Assembly (NCBI RefSeq): GCF_900129785.1
Contig: NZ_FSRC01000003.1
Span: 372,001 to 436,000 of the forward strand
DNA from: Algoriphagus halophilus
GTDB lineage: Bacteria > Bacteroidota > Bacteroidia > Cytophagales > Cyclobacteriaceae
Direction: 5' to 3'
Length of the DNA stretch: 64,000 nucleotides
A model generated the notes under the pieces. The model was not told the origin of the DNA. It did no database searches and worked only from the letters and a program-made list of their open reading frames with translations. A program made the translations under genes and the position numbers. Numbering within the stretch: the first letter of the stretch is position 1; each line of letters opens with the position of its first letter. Positions 18,781-27,140 of the stretch are shown one piece after another.

Positions 18781-19485
18781 ATGAGTAAAAGTATCTTGGT
18801 CACAGGAGGCACAAAGGGCATAGGAAGGGCCATTATCGAGCGTTTTGCAAATGAGGGGTTTGATGTGATTACCTGTGCTAGAAATGAAGAGGAACTAGCC
18901 TCCTTGAAAGCTTCTTTAGAGGAAAATCATGCTCTGATCCATGTTTTGGCCGTGAAAGCTGACCTTTCCAAAAAAGAAGAAGTGTTGGAGTTTGCTGAAA
19001 AGGTAAAAGCTTTTGGAGTTCCTGATGTGTTAGTGAACAATACGGGGGTTTTCCTTCCAGGAGCAATTTTGGATGAACCGGAAGGTAATTTTGAGCTGAT
19101 GATGAATACCAATTTATACTCAGCCTACTATTTAACTCGTGCGTTAATAGCTGGTATGGTAGCCAGAAAAAGTGGTCATATTTTTAGTATGGGCTCCATT
19201 GCTGGACTGACAGCCTATGCCAACGGAGGCAGCTATGCCATTTCTAAATGGGCGATGTTAGGAATGACCAAATGCCTTAGAGAGGAATTAAAAGATGATC
19301 ATATAAAAGTTACTTCCATTCTTCCTGGAGCCACATATACAGCTAGTTGGGAAGGGGTAGACTTGCCGGAAGAAAGGTTTATGAAAGCGGAAGATGTAGC
19401 AGAATCTGTTTGGTCTGCTTATAACCTTTCACCCCAAACTGTTGTTGAAGAATTAGTGATCAGACCCCAATTAGGAGATATTTAA
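18781..19485 (+). CDS. Short-chain dehydrogenase/reductase (classical SDR)
   Basis: NAD(P)-dependent oxidoreductase of 234 residues. Cofactor motif TGGTKGIG is at residues 8-15, the NNAG structural motif is changed to NNTG near 86, the catalytic Ser is in SMGSIAG, and the active-site pair is in YAISKW. Length and motifs fit the FabG/sepiapterin-reductase-like group, but the substrate cannot be told. The stop is two bases from ispG, so the two are co-transcribed; no metabolic link to isoprenoid synthesis is known to me. The NNTG change is tolerated in some family members. Confidence 0.9.
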   Translation: MSKSILVTGGTKGIGRAIIERFANEGFDVITCARNEEELASLKASLEENHALIHVLAVKADLSKKEEVLEFAEKVKAFGVPDVLVNNTGVFLPGAILDEPEGNFELMMNTNLYSAYYLTRALIAGMVARKSGHIFSMGSIAGLTAYANGGSYAISKWAMLGMTKCLREELKDDHIKVTSILPGATYTASWEGVDLPEERFMKAEDVAESVWSAYNLSPQTVVEELVIRPQLGDI

Positions 19486-19487
19486 TT

Positions 19488-21470
19488 ATGGAGCCAATTA
19501 TAAAATCGCAGGATCAATTGTATTGCAATAGCCTTACTTCCTATTCGAGAAGGAAAACCATTCCTGTCAATGTAGGAGGGGTGTTGATCGGTGGGGATAA
19601 TCCCATTGTGGTGCAATCCATGACGACCGTGGATACCATGGATACCCAAGGGTCCGTGGAGCAATGTATTCGAATGATTGAATCAGGTTGTCAATTGATA
19701 CGTATTACGGCTCCAAGTATTAAAGAGGCAGAGAATTTAAAAAATATCAAAGATGAGCTACGTAAAAGAGGTTATAGTACCCCTTTAGTAGCAGACATTC
19801 ATTTTACTCCCAATGCGGCAGAAGTTGCTGCAAAAATAGTGGAGAAGGTTCGAATCAATCCGGGTAACTATGCGGATAAAAAGAAATTTGAAGTCATAGA
19901 ATATACGGATGAATCTTACCAGGAGGAATTGAATAGAATCCGCGACCGATTCTTACCATTGGTAAAGATTTGTAAACAGCATGGTACTGCCATGAGAATT
20001 GGTACCAACCATGGTTCTCTTTCGGATAGAATTATGAGTCGCTATGGAGATACTCCTTTGGGAATGGTGGAATCTGCACTGGAGTTTTTAAGAATTTGTG
20101 AGGACGAAAACTATCATGATATTGTCATTTCTATGAAGTCCTCCAATACGCAGGTGATGGTGCAGGCGTATCGTTTGTTAGTTCAAAAATTAGACGAAGG
20201 GGGCTTCAAACCTTACCCTCTTCATTTGGGAGTAACTGAAGCAGGTGAAGCGGAGGATGGAAGGATTAAGTCCGCAGTAGGAATTGGTACCTTGCTGGAA
20301 GATGGGTTGGGTGATACAGTTCGGGTTTCCTTAACAGAGGATCCGGAATTTGAAGCGCCTGTAGCCAAAGCATTGATTGATCGGTATTCAAATCGGACTC
20401 CTCATGCAGAAATAAAGAAAATAGACGAATATCCTATTCATCCTTTTGACCATGAGAAACGACATTCCTACGAGGTTTTCAATTTTGGAGGGCATCATGT
20501 CCCTAGGGTCATCACAGATATATCTAAAATCGAGAAAATTACAGAGAAGGAAATAAAGCAAACCGGGCATTTCTATTTACCGGAATTGGACAAATGGAAA
20601 ATGAATGATCAAGGTTGTGATTTTGTTTTTTCAGGCTACAACCCCATTCCGTTTATGTTGCCAAATGGGATGAAGGAAATTCAATATGTAGCCATTTGGA
20701 AACAACAATCAGATCAAATCAACAAGTTTCCGTTGTTTAACTTGGCTGAATATGTTAGTTCTTCGGTTTTTCATTTAGAGCTGAATTTCCTGGAAATTTT
20801 TGATACCGAAATAGAGGAAGTCATTCCTCTTGTTGCCAATAGAAAGGACACGGTGTTAATTTTGAAAACTTCCAATAAGCATGCGATGCCTGCTTTAAGG
20901 AGGGCTTTTGTCAGCCTTATGGAATCAAATACTGAGATACCTGTGGTGGTAAAAATTGCCTATCCAGATCAGGATCATGATTTAACCATGTTATATGCTG
21001 CCACTGATGTTGGAGGCTTGCTAATAGATGGCTTAGGGGATGGAATATTTATTTCTTTGGAAAAAGAAAACCAGACGGATCGACAGGAGGTTTTGGACCA
21101 AGTAAAATTGCATAATTCTGTAGGCTTTGGGGTACTTCAGGCAGCAAGAACAAGAATGTCCAAGACGGAGTACATATCTTGTCCTTCTTGTGGTAGAACC
21201 TTGTTTGACCTTCAGGAAACTACTGCCATGATCCGAAAAAGAACAGATCATTTGAAAGGTGTGAAAATTGGAATTATGGGTTGTATCGTGAATGGACCTG
21301 GAGAAATGGCAGATGCAGATTATGGATATGTAGGTTCAGGGAAGGGAAAAATTACCCTTTACAAAGGAAAAGAAGTGATGAAAAGATCAGTTCCTTCAGA
21401 ACGTGCGGTAGATGAACTGATAGAGATTATTAAAGAAGATGGGATGTGGAGTGAATCCGATTCGATTTAA
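19488..21470 (+). CDS. ispG: 4-hydroxy-3-methylbut-2-enyl diphosphate synthase, long insert form
   Basis: Penultimate MEP-pathway enzyme: reductive ring opening of MEcPP to HMBPP using a [4Fe-4S] cluster. The N-terminal TIM barrel begins with KTIPVNVGGVLIGGDNPIVV and contains RIGTNHGSL. The C-terminal cluster domain has CPSCGRTLFDLQ and GCIVNGPGEM, giving the three Cys ligands. The protein is 660 residues compared with ~370 in E. coli; the extra ~270 residues lie between the two domains (about 280-540) as in plant, Chlamydia and Bacteroidota enzymes. Confirms isoprenoid synthesis by the MEP route. Confidence 0.96.
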   Translation: MEPIIKSQDQLYCNSLTSYSRRKTIPVNVGGVLIGGDNPIVVQSMTTVDTMDTQGSVEQCIRMIESGCQLIRITAPSIKEAENLKNIKDELRKRGYSTPLVADIHFTPNAAEVAAKIVEKVRINPGNYADKKKFEVIEYTDESYQEELNRIRDRFLPLVKICKQHGTAMRIGTNHGSLSDRIMSRYGDTPLGMVESALEFLRICEDENYHDIVISMKSSNTQVMVQAYRLLVQKLDEGGFKPYPLHLGVTEAGEAEDGRIKSAVGIGTLLEDGLGDTVRVSLTEDPEFEAPVAKALIDRYSNRTPHAEIKKIDEYPIHPFDHEKRHSYEVFNFGGHHVPRVITDISKIEKITEKEIKQTGHFYLPELDKWKMNDQGCDFVFSGYNPIPFMLPNGMKEIQYVAIWKQQSDQINKFPLFNLAEYVSSSVFHLELNFLEIFDTEIEEVIPLVANRKDTVLILKTSNKHAMPALRRAFVSLMESNTEIPVVVKIAYPDQDHDLTMLYAATDVGGLLIDGLGDGIFISLEKENQTDRQEVLDQVKLHNSVGFGVLQAARTRMSKTEYISCPSCGRTLFDLQETTAMIRKRTDHLKGVKIGIMGCIVNGPGEMADADYGYVGSGKGKITLYKGKEVMKRSVPSERAVDELIEIIKEDGMWSESDSI

Positions 21471-21518
21471 ATAAACTTATTATTCCATTTTCCTGTTGAA
21501 TATTCAAATTCAGAAACT

Positions 21519-21713
21519 ATGTCAGAAAATAATAAAGTTAAAGAGTTCTTTAAGTTAGGCGAAGTTGGAAATTACTTTGTGCGAGTTTTTCAAAAACCTG
21601 ACCCAAGCCAAAAATCCAACTTGAATTTGAGAATGATGCATGGTATCAATAAGATTTCCATCATTGTTTTTATTTTGGCTTTGATCGTTTGGACCCTTAA
21701 AAGATTTATATAA
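21519..21713 (+). CDS. Small single-span membrane protein, possibly DUF6728
   Basis: 64 residues. A soluble N-terminus contains VGNYFVRVFQKPDPSQK and the segment NLNLRMMHGINKISI, followed by one membrane span (IIVFILALIVWTL) and a basic end KRFI. The MHGINKIS motif before a terminal helix recalls the small DUF6728 family of Bacteroidota from memory; I could not check it. It follows ispG by 48 bases and precedes a strong terminator, so it is likely the last gene of the SDR-ispG operon. Function unknown. Confidence 0.78.
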   Translation: MSENNKVKEFFKLGEVGNYFVRVFQKPDPSQKSNLNLRMMHGINKISIIVFILALIVWTLKRFI

Positions 21714-21733
21714 GATTAATCGAGTACCCTAGT

Positions 21734-21768
21734 AAAAGGTCATCTGAATTTCCAGATGACCTTTTTTT
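21734..21768. terminator. Bidirectional terminator between convergent genes
   Basis: A perfect 13-bp stem, AAAAGGTCATCTG (21734-21746) with CAGATGACCTTTT (21753-21765), loop of 6, followed by TTT. A- and T-runs on both sides let it serve the small membrane gene on the + strand and the acyltransferase gene on the - strand. Confidence 0.92.
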
Positions 21769-21771
21769 GGA

Positions 21772-22875
21772 CTAAATTTTAAAGAAGATTTTTTTGCGGT
21801 AAAGAAAATAGCAAAGACCCCACATGGCAGCCAAGGTACAGAATGCTGTGATGATATCTAATGAATGCTCTCCAAAACCAATTGGCTCAAGAAAACCGGT
21901 GGTGAAAATCCCTATAGTACTATTAAGCCAGCGATGTCCGAGTATTTCTGCAAACAGGTAAATGAAGATGGAGTTCATTCCTACTATGATGAAAGGAAAA
22001 GCTTTGGATTGGTATTTTTTTACGTCAATCAGCCAGTAGGAAAAAGCTAAGGCCAATAAAGCCCATCCACCAGAAGCAAATGCGAAGGAGCTGGTGCTGA
22101 TTCTCTTAATAATAGGAGTAATTCCGATCAAGTCAAGCCCATATCCTAAGATTAAGCCTATAATTCCTCCAATAACAAATGTCTTAATTTTATCTTTCGG
22201 CAGACTTTTGGATAAAAGGATATTTCCGCAAATAGCTCCCCAAATGGTATGTGCCGCTGTAGGAATGCAGTTGATTGCTACCCAGCCCCCATTGTTGATC
22301 TTACCCATCAAAATCATGTCGATATAGTTACCGAAATTCGTTCCATGTTCATAAGGAACTTCGGGGTTATACCATCTATAAAGAACTTCTGTAAGGGCTA
22401 ATAAGGCTATGGAAACTCCCAATTGAATTTTCCAGGATTTCTTAAGGAGGAAGAAGGTTACTAAAATCGTGAAGGAAAGTTGGGTCAATACATTCCAAAG
22501 TTCAAATACTAATTTACCTGCATAGATGCAATGGAGTCCAGTGCCAAATAGAAATAACAATAGACATCTTTTAAGGATATGTCTTGTTACTTTGGATCGG
22601 TCTTCATGATTTGCTAGTCGTTTATTCAAAGAGAAGGGCATTGCTACACCTACTATAAACATGAAAAAGGGTTGGATCAAATCCCAAAATCGAAGTCCGT
22701 TCCAAGGATGGTGAGTAAACTGCGTGAAAAGGGAATTTAAAAATCCAGGTTCCGGAAAAGCCTCTAATAAACTATGATAAACTGAAGCAGCTTCTGCCAC
22801 TAACAGAAACATGGTCAGCCCTCTAAAGGTGTCCAGTGAAACAAGCCTTCCAGACTTGATTAAAGTTGAATCCAT
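21772..22875 (-). CDS. DUF5009/HGSNAT-like membrane acyltransferase
   Basis: 367 residues with about ten predicted helices. The N-terminal signature RLVSLDTFRGLTMFLLV, then HHPWNGLRFWDLIQPFFMF and GVAMPFSL, matches the COG4299/DUF5009 group related to heparan-alpha-glucosaminide N-acetyltransferase. Members are thought to acetylate amino sugars across the membrane using acetyl-CoA; the human enzyme uses a luminal His. Here it would act on an amino sugar such as glucosamine or on cell-wall sugars, but the substrate is not shown. It is transcribed alone and ends at a bidirectional terminator. Confidence 0.86.
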   Translation of the reverse strand: MDSTLIKSGRLVSLDTFRGLTMFLLVAEAASVYHSLLEAFPEPGFLNSLFTQFTHHPWNGLRFWDLIQPFFMFIVGVAMPFSLNKRLANHEDRSKVTRHILKRCLLLFLFGTGLHCIYAGKLVFELWNVLTQLSFTILVTFFLLKKSWKIQLGVSIALLALTEVLYRWYNPEVPYEHGTNFGNYIDMILMGKINNGGWVAINCIPTAAHTIWGAICGNILLSKSLPKDKIKTFVIGGIIGLILGYGLDLIGITPIIKRISTSSFAFASGGWALLALAFSYWLIDVKKYQSKAFPFIIVGMNSIFIYLFAEILGHRWLNSTIGIFTTGFLEPIGFGEHSLDIITAFCTLAAMWGLCYFLYRKKIFFKI

Positions 22876-22965
22876 TTGGTTGTAGGTTGGGTTTTACCCT
22901 AAACTAACCAAAATAGATAAATATGGCCTTGCCAATAATATAAAAAGCTTTGCCCCATTTGGACA

Positions 22966-22984
22966 AAATCACAATTCGTGATTT
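22966..22984 (-). terminator. Possible weak terminator after the sterol desaturase-family gene
   Basis: AAATCAC and GTGATTT form a perfect 7-bp stem with a 5-base loop (AATTC on the + strand) directly after the stop codon. Read on the - strand, it is followed by only a short TG-broken T-run, so termination strength is uncertain. Confidence 0.4.
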
Positions 22985-23875
22985 TTAACCTTTTTTCTTT
23001 CCAAAAATCCGCTGAAAAGGGGCAAGATTTTGACCTATGAAATCTTCAGGATAGTGTTCTTCATCGGGAAGCCCTACTGGAAGATTTTCATCATCAGAAG
23101 GCCAATAATTAGTCTTAAAAATAAAGTCCCAAAGACTTAAGGAGATCCCGTAGTTAAACCCATTTGGATGGGATTCAGGAAGTTCTTTTGCATGATGCCA
23201 AAGGTGCATTTGGGGCCCATTGATAATATATCGGAGAGGCCCTAATGGAATATATAAGTTGGAATGACCCAGTTGCCCTACCACAAGTGTGAAAATATGG
23301 ACAATGAAAAAGTCTGTAATCCCCACCCCAATCATAGCCAAAGGGATATATTCCAGTGTCCTATACAAGATATTTTCCATCCAATGGTATCTCAGTAATG
23401 CCGCAAAGCCCATTTCTCGGGTGCTGTGATGGACTTTATGAAATTCCCACATCCAGCCAACATGATGATACATCATATGAATCGCCCATTGCATAAAGTC
23501 TCGTACGATGAAGATGATAAATAATTGAACCCAGACTGGGAGTTGATCGATTTTGATCGCAACGGTATTGGTTATTCCAAATAGTCCCAGAAAATCATTG
23601 AAGGCTTCTACTGCGACCATTGAAAGCGCATTGTAAGCCACAAGGGAAAAAAGGAAATAATTCCAGAAAAGGTAGAAAATGTCCAGCCAAAAATGTTCTC
23701 GGATAACGGGTTGGTTTTTTCTCCAAGGGAAAAATACTTCCAGCAGCCAAATCACAAAAGAGGCTCCAATGAGCCAATAGAAGTAATTATGCCATGAAGG
23801 ATTTAATATTTCATTTACCAAATAATTCCAATAGCCATAATAGCCGTCAGAAATTGCTTTGATGTATTTTTCCAT
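22985..23875 (-). CDS. Sterol desaturase / fatty acid hydroxylase superfamily protein
   Basis: Membrane di-iron enzyme of 296 residues. The histidine clusters of the superfamily are present: HMMYHH, HKVHHS and HLWHH, preceded by WAIHMMYHHVGWMWEFHKVHH in the core. Four to five hydrophobic spans surround them. The family inserts hydroxyl groups or double bonds in lipids (sterol C5 desaturase, carotene hydroxylase, lipid hydroxylases); the bacterial substrate here is unknown. Transcribed alone, divergent from the MmcQ gene with a 145-base gap. Confidence 0.9.
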   Translation of the reverse strand: MEKYIKAISDGYYGYWNYLVNEILNPSWHNYFYWLIGASFVIWLLEVFFPWRKNQPVIREHFWLDIFYLFWNYFLFSLVAYNALSMVAVEAFNDFLGLFGITNTVAIKIDQLPVWVQLFIIFIVRDFMQWAIHMMYHHVGWMWEFHKVHHSTREMGFAALLRYHWMENILYRTLEYIPLAMIGVGITDFFIVHIFTLVVGQLGHSNLYIPLGPLRYIINGPQMHLWHHAKELPESHPNGFNYGISLSLWDFIFKTNYWPSDDENLPVGLPDEEHYPEDFIGQNLAPFQRIFGKKKG

Positions 23876-24020
23876 GCAACAAAGATGTTTATTTTATCCT
23901 AACCCTTACGTGACATCCCTCACAAAAATATTGCTGAATATGAAATTGTCTTTTGATAAATTTAAATTGAGATAAAGATTCAGATCGAATTCTTTATTTT
24001 CAATGAATTATTGAAGCTCA

Positions 24021-24371
24021 ATGACATTAACCTATTATCGAGATTATTGTTTGTCAAAACCCGGTACCACCGAAGATACTCCATTTGATGAGGATGCACT
24101 TTGTTTTCGGGTAGGAGGAAAAATATTCTCCATTACTTCTATCAGTCAATTTCAGTACATCAATCTTAAATGTGATCCTGAGAGGTCCATAGAGTTACGT
24201 GAGCAGTACGAAGGGATAACTCCTGGATATCATATGAACAAAAAACAATGGAATTCTGTCAGTACCACTGGCAATGTTCCAGATCCTTTGATCCTTGAAT
24301 TGGCAGATCACTCCTACGAACTTATCTTTGCTAGCCTGCCAAAGAAAATCCAGGCAGAAATACGCCTATGA
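24021..24371 (+). CDS. MmcQ/YjbR family protein
   Basis: Small DNA-binding-like fold protein, 116 residues. Family pattern: YCLSKPGTTEDTPFDEDALCFRV at the start, with FDxDxLxFRVGGK, then NLKCDPERSIELREQYEGI and GYHMNKKQWNSV. Function of this family is not settled. It overlaps the ABC ATPase gene by ATGA (24368-24371), so the two are translationally coupled. A role with that ATPase is not known. Confidence 0.9.
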   Translation: MTLTYYRDYCLSKPGTTEDTPFDEDALCFRVGGKIFSITSISQFQYINLKCDPERSIELREQYEGITPGYHMNKKQWNSVSTTGNVPDPLILELADHSYELIFASLPKKIQAEIRL

Positions 24372-25327
24372 GTTACTTTTCCGTTCGTCATGTGTCAAAA
24401 TCCTATGACCAGAACCCAGCCTTAGTTAATTTTTCACTAGAACTAAATAAAGGAGATTTCCTTTCCATCGTTGGAGCGAGTGGATCCGGGAAAAGTACCC
24501 TTCTAAGAATTATGGCAGGTCTAGAGATCCAAGATGAAGGAGAGGTCCACCTAGATGGAGAGTTGATATTAAACCCGAAGCATAAATTGGTTTCAGGCTA
24601 TGATGAAATCAAATTGATCCATCAAGATTACCATTTGTTTCCAAATTCCTCAGTAGAAGAAAATATTGCTCGTCCGCTGCTTCATTATGAAAGGGAATAT
24701 GCAAAATCCAGAGTGGAAAATCTTTTGAATTTATTGGGTTTAAAAGCGTTTAGAGATCGATATCCAAGACAGCTTTCAGGTGGACAGCAGCAGAAAGTGG
24801 CTATAGCCAAAGCATTGAGTGTAGAGCCTGAATTATTATTGCTGGATGAGCCTTTTAGCTCTTTAGATACCATTCAAACTCACCAATTGATATTTGAGTT
24901 AAAGGAATTATTTCAGGAATTGGGGACTACTGTGATTTTTGTGACTCATGACTTGGATGATGCGCTCAGACTTACCGATAACCTTTTGATTTTGCAAAAA
25001 GGGAAAACCGTTCAGCAGGGGACTTCTCAAGAATTGTGTGAACACCCTATGTCTAAGTACGTTGCTCAGCTGTTTAGCCCTATCAACCTCATTCCAGATC
25101 GATTTAACTCATATATAAGACCTTCCAATGTCAAGTTAAGAACCAAAGGGCCACTTCTTGGACATGTAGTGGACACTCGTTATTTGGTGCATTTTAATAG
25201 CCTGCAAGTTCGGTTGAAAAATGGGGGTGAAATTTGGGAAGTAGATGATCCGCTCCGCAAATTTAAAATTGGTGACAGGGTATATCTTCAGTTTGATGAG
25301 GATAAAGTCATGGTATTGAAAAAGTAA
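24368..25327 (+). CDS. ABC transporter ATPase, orphan, with C-terminal TOBE-like domain
   Basis: 319 residues. Walker A GASGSGKST (~37-45), Q-loop HQDYHLF, signature LSGGQQQK, Walker B LLLLDEP and H-loop VTHD are complete, so it is an active-type ATPase of the PotA/CysA importer class. The last ~75 residues (after SPINLIPDRF) look like a small beta domain of TOBE type that often senses substrate or regulates transport. No permease or binding-protein gene is near, which is unusual. Co-transcribed with the MmcQ gene. Confidence 0.9.
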   Translation: MSYFSVRHVSKSYDQNPALVNFSLELNKGDFLSIVGASGSGKSTLLRIMAGLEIQDEGEVHLDGELILNPKHKLVSGYDEIKLIHQDYHLFPNSSVEENIARPLLHYEREYAKSRVENLLNLLGLKAFRDRYPRQLSGGQQQKVAIAKALSVEPELLLLDEPFSSLDTIQTHQLIFELKELFQELGTTVIFVTHDLDDALRLTDNLLILQKGKTVQQGTSQELCEHPMSKYVAQLFSPINLIPDRFNSYIRPSNVKLRTKGPLLGHVVDTRYLVHFNSLQVRLKNGGEIWEVDDPLRKFKIGDRVYLQFDEDKVMVLKK

Positions 25328-25385
25328 TAATCTAATATCTGATTAATCGTGTGGCCGCTGACTTATGCAGGTTTAAAATTAAAGT

Positions 25386-25805
25386 TTAATCTCGTAAATT
25401 TTCCATTGACAATACAAAGGCAGCCATGGCCTTTGAATCTTCAACGGTTAGATTAGGATGGGCTGACATAACAGGATATCCCCATGATCCATTTCCTCCA
25501 GATATGATCCTTTGAGATAGTAAATCTATGTAAACCTCTTGGTAAGGATACCTTTTTGAAATGTCTAAAAATGCTGGTCCCTTTGCTCTATTTTCAATTT
25601 TATGGCAGTCTAAACAATCCGAATAAGCGATTAGAATTTCTCCTCTTTTAACTAAGGAGGTGTCAATTTCTTCATCTTGACCCTCAATCACCCGAAAGTA
25701 ATCATCTGCTTTTGAGCTGATCACTTCATTTTCAATTGATTTCTTCTTATCAATAGAAGTACACCCTACAAAAGACAAAAAAAGAAGGAGGAATATTCTA
25801 GTCAT
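25386..25805 (-). CDS. Cytochrome c class I lipoprotein
   Basis: 139 residues. Lipoprotein signal with FVGC (Cys15). One heme motif CLDCH (in YSDCLDCHKIENR), Pro after KGPAF, and the Met ligand probably in GYPVMSAHPNL. The last helix VEDSKAMAAFVLSM closes a class I cytochrome fold, about 80 residues. The segment from 15 to 50 is a low-complexity linker. Such small outer- or periplasmic-facing lipoprotein cytochromes carry electrons to the terminal oxidase; that is inference. Monocistronic, with convergent ABC gene downstream. Confidence 0.9.
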   Translation of the reverse strand: MTRIFLLLFLSFVGCTSIDKKKSIENEVISSKADDYFRVIEGQDEEIDTSLVKRGEILIAYSDCLDCHKIENRAKGPAFLDISKRYPYQEVYIDLLSQRIISGGNGSWGYPVMSAHPNLTVEDSKAMAAFVLSMENLRD

Positions 25806-25838
25806 TGGCCAAAGATGTTTGTGAAAATATAATAAAGA

Positions 25839-25866
25839 AAGGGCATGAATTAATTTTCATGCCCTT
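25839..25866 (-). terminator. Rho-independent terminator after the SlyD-like gene
   Basis: AAGGGCATGAA (25839-25849) and TTCATGCCCTT (25856-25866) form an 11-bp stem with a 6-base loop. On the - strand it is followed by TTTCTTTATT. Confidence 0.85.
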
Positions 25867-25891
25867 CATATTTAATAGAATAAGAATAATT

Positions 25892-26416
25892 CTAATGGTC
25901 AGTTCCATGTTCTCCATGAATGTGTCCATGCTCTATCTCTTCTTTAGTTGCTTCACGGACTTCTATTACTTTTCCATCAAAGTGCAAGTCAAAGCCGACT
26001 AAAGGATGGTTGAAGTCCAACAGCAAATCCTCTCCTAAATCCTTTAAGATTTTTGCCTGCATAGGGTATCCGTTTTCATCCATGAGAGGAAGAAAGTTCC
26101 CTTCTTCAAGCATTTCCTTTTTAAACCCTTGCTCCCCCGAAAACTGAGATTTGGGAAGGTTGATGATTAATTCATCATCGGCTTCACCATATGCTTCCTC
26201 CACAGAGAGGGTAAATGAAAATTCCTCGCCTTCTGATTGACCACCCAACAATTCTTCAAATTTACCGGGAAGTCCACTTTGTCCGAAAAGAAAATAGAAT
26301 GGGTCTTCTGTGTCTCTAACTTCTACGGAGAAAGGAGCTGATTCAATTTCATCTTCAGTCTTACTTACCTTTAATTCGTAAGTAAGCCCAACCACCTTAT
26401 TGTTTTCAATTTTCAT
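25892..26416 (-). CDS. SlyD-type FKBP peptidyl-prolyl isomerase
   Basis: 174 residues from MKIENNKVVGLTYEL, the usual SlyD N-terminus; the frame extends upstream to 26437 into the methyltransferase gene but the ATG at 26416 was preferred. FKBP features are LFGQSGLPGKFEELLGG, the inserted-in-flap domain (EEAYGEADDELI to DENGYPMQA) and NHPLVGFDLHFDGKVIEV. The C-terminus EHGHIHGEHGTDH is a short His-rich tail that may bind Ni or other metal. Cytoplasmic chaperone/isomerase. It follows the methyltransferase gene and ends at a terminator. Confidence 0.9.
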   Translation of the reverse strand: MKIENNKVVGLTYELKVSKTEDEIESAPFSVEVRDTEDPFYFLFGQSGLPGKFEELLGGQSEGEEFSFTLSVEEAYGEADDELIINLPKSQFSGEQGFKKEMLEEGNFLPLMDENGYPMQAKILKDLGEDLLLDFNHPLVGFDLHFDGKVIEVREATKEEIEHGHIHGEHGTDH

Positions 26417-26423
26417 ATCTTCT

Positions 26424-27140
26424 TTATTTAATTCCATGTCTTAATCGGATACTTAGTCTTTCCTTGAGAATTTTCCATTTGTTTCTTGGGGTGGAATGTT
26501 CCAAAGGTTTCTGAGATCTGAAGACAAAATATTGGTAATCTTTTTCTTCAAAAAAGACGGAATAGGTTTCCATTTTTTCAAGGTAAAAACCACTAGAGGT
26601 AATGCTTTTGATTAAGTCTCCCGAGTCTAAAGGCTGATCGATCACCTGAAGTTTTTCAGGCTCATTTTGAATCATCCATTGCAAATACCTTGGAGCAGGT
26701 ATGTGAATAAAAATCACGGAATCCTGATGTGAATGTTCCTGAATAGTTTGAAATAAACGTGGATGCTGATCCACTGGAATATGTTCCAATACATCCGGAA
26801 AGACAAAGAAGTCAAATTTCTGATTGGTTTTGTGAAAATCAGACATGTCAGAAACTTCAAACTTTAAGTTGTCAAAACCCTTCCAGATCACTTTGGCTTT
26901 ATCTATACTTTCTGGACTGATATCTACAGCCAATACTTCACCTTTTTTAACCTGACCTGCAATTAGGCTACTAACTGTGCCAATGCCACAGCCTACTTCA
27001 AGTACGCGATGATGTTCTTTAAGACCGGCAGCCATTACCTTGTCCAGAATACTAAGATGCCTGGAGTTGATTCCAGTCTTTTCCTGTTTTTCGGAAAACT
27101 GGTCGTAGTAGCTGATGATTTTGTCTTTAGGCTCTTCCAT
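26424..27140 (-). CDS. Class I SAM-dependent methyltransferase
   Basis: 238 residues. SAM-binding motif I is VLEVGCGIGTVSS, the acidic residue after beta-2 is in VLAVDISPESI, and DVLEHIP follows beta-4. The fold is UbiG/UbiE-like but the substrate is unknown. It starts inside the end of the yfhO-like gene (14-base overlap), suggesting joint function in envelope polymer synthesis, but that is only context. Confidence 0.88.
   Translation of the reverse strand: MEEPKDKIISYYDQFSEKQEKTGINSRHLSILDKVMAAGLKEHHRVLEVGCGIGTVSSLIAGQVKKGEVLAVDISPESIDKAKVIWKGFDNLKFEVSDMSDFHKTNQKFDFFVFPDVLEHIPVDQHPRLFQTIQEHSHQDSVIFIHIPAPRYLQWMIQNEPEKLQVIDQPLDSGDLIKSITSSGFYLEKMETYSVFFEEKDYQYFVFRSQKPLEHSTPRNKWKILKERLSIRLRHGIK

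Noticed and set aside
25328..25385. Possible tRNA or terminator between ABC and cytochrome genes
   Set aside because: No stem of note and no T-loop; only short AT-rich repeats.
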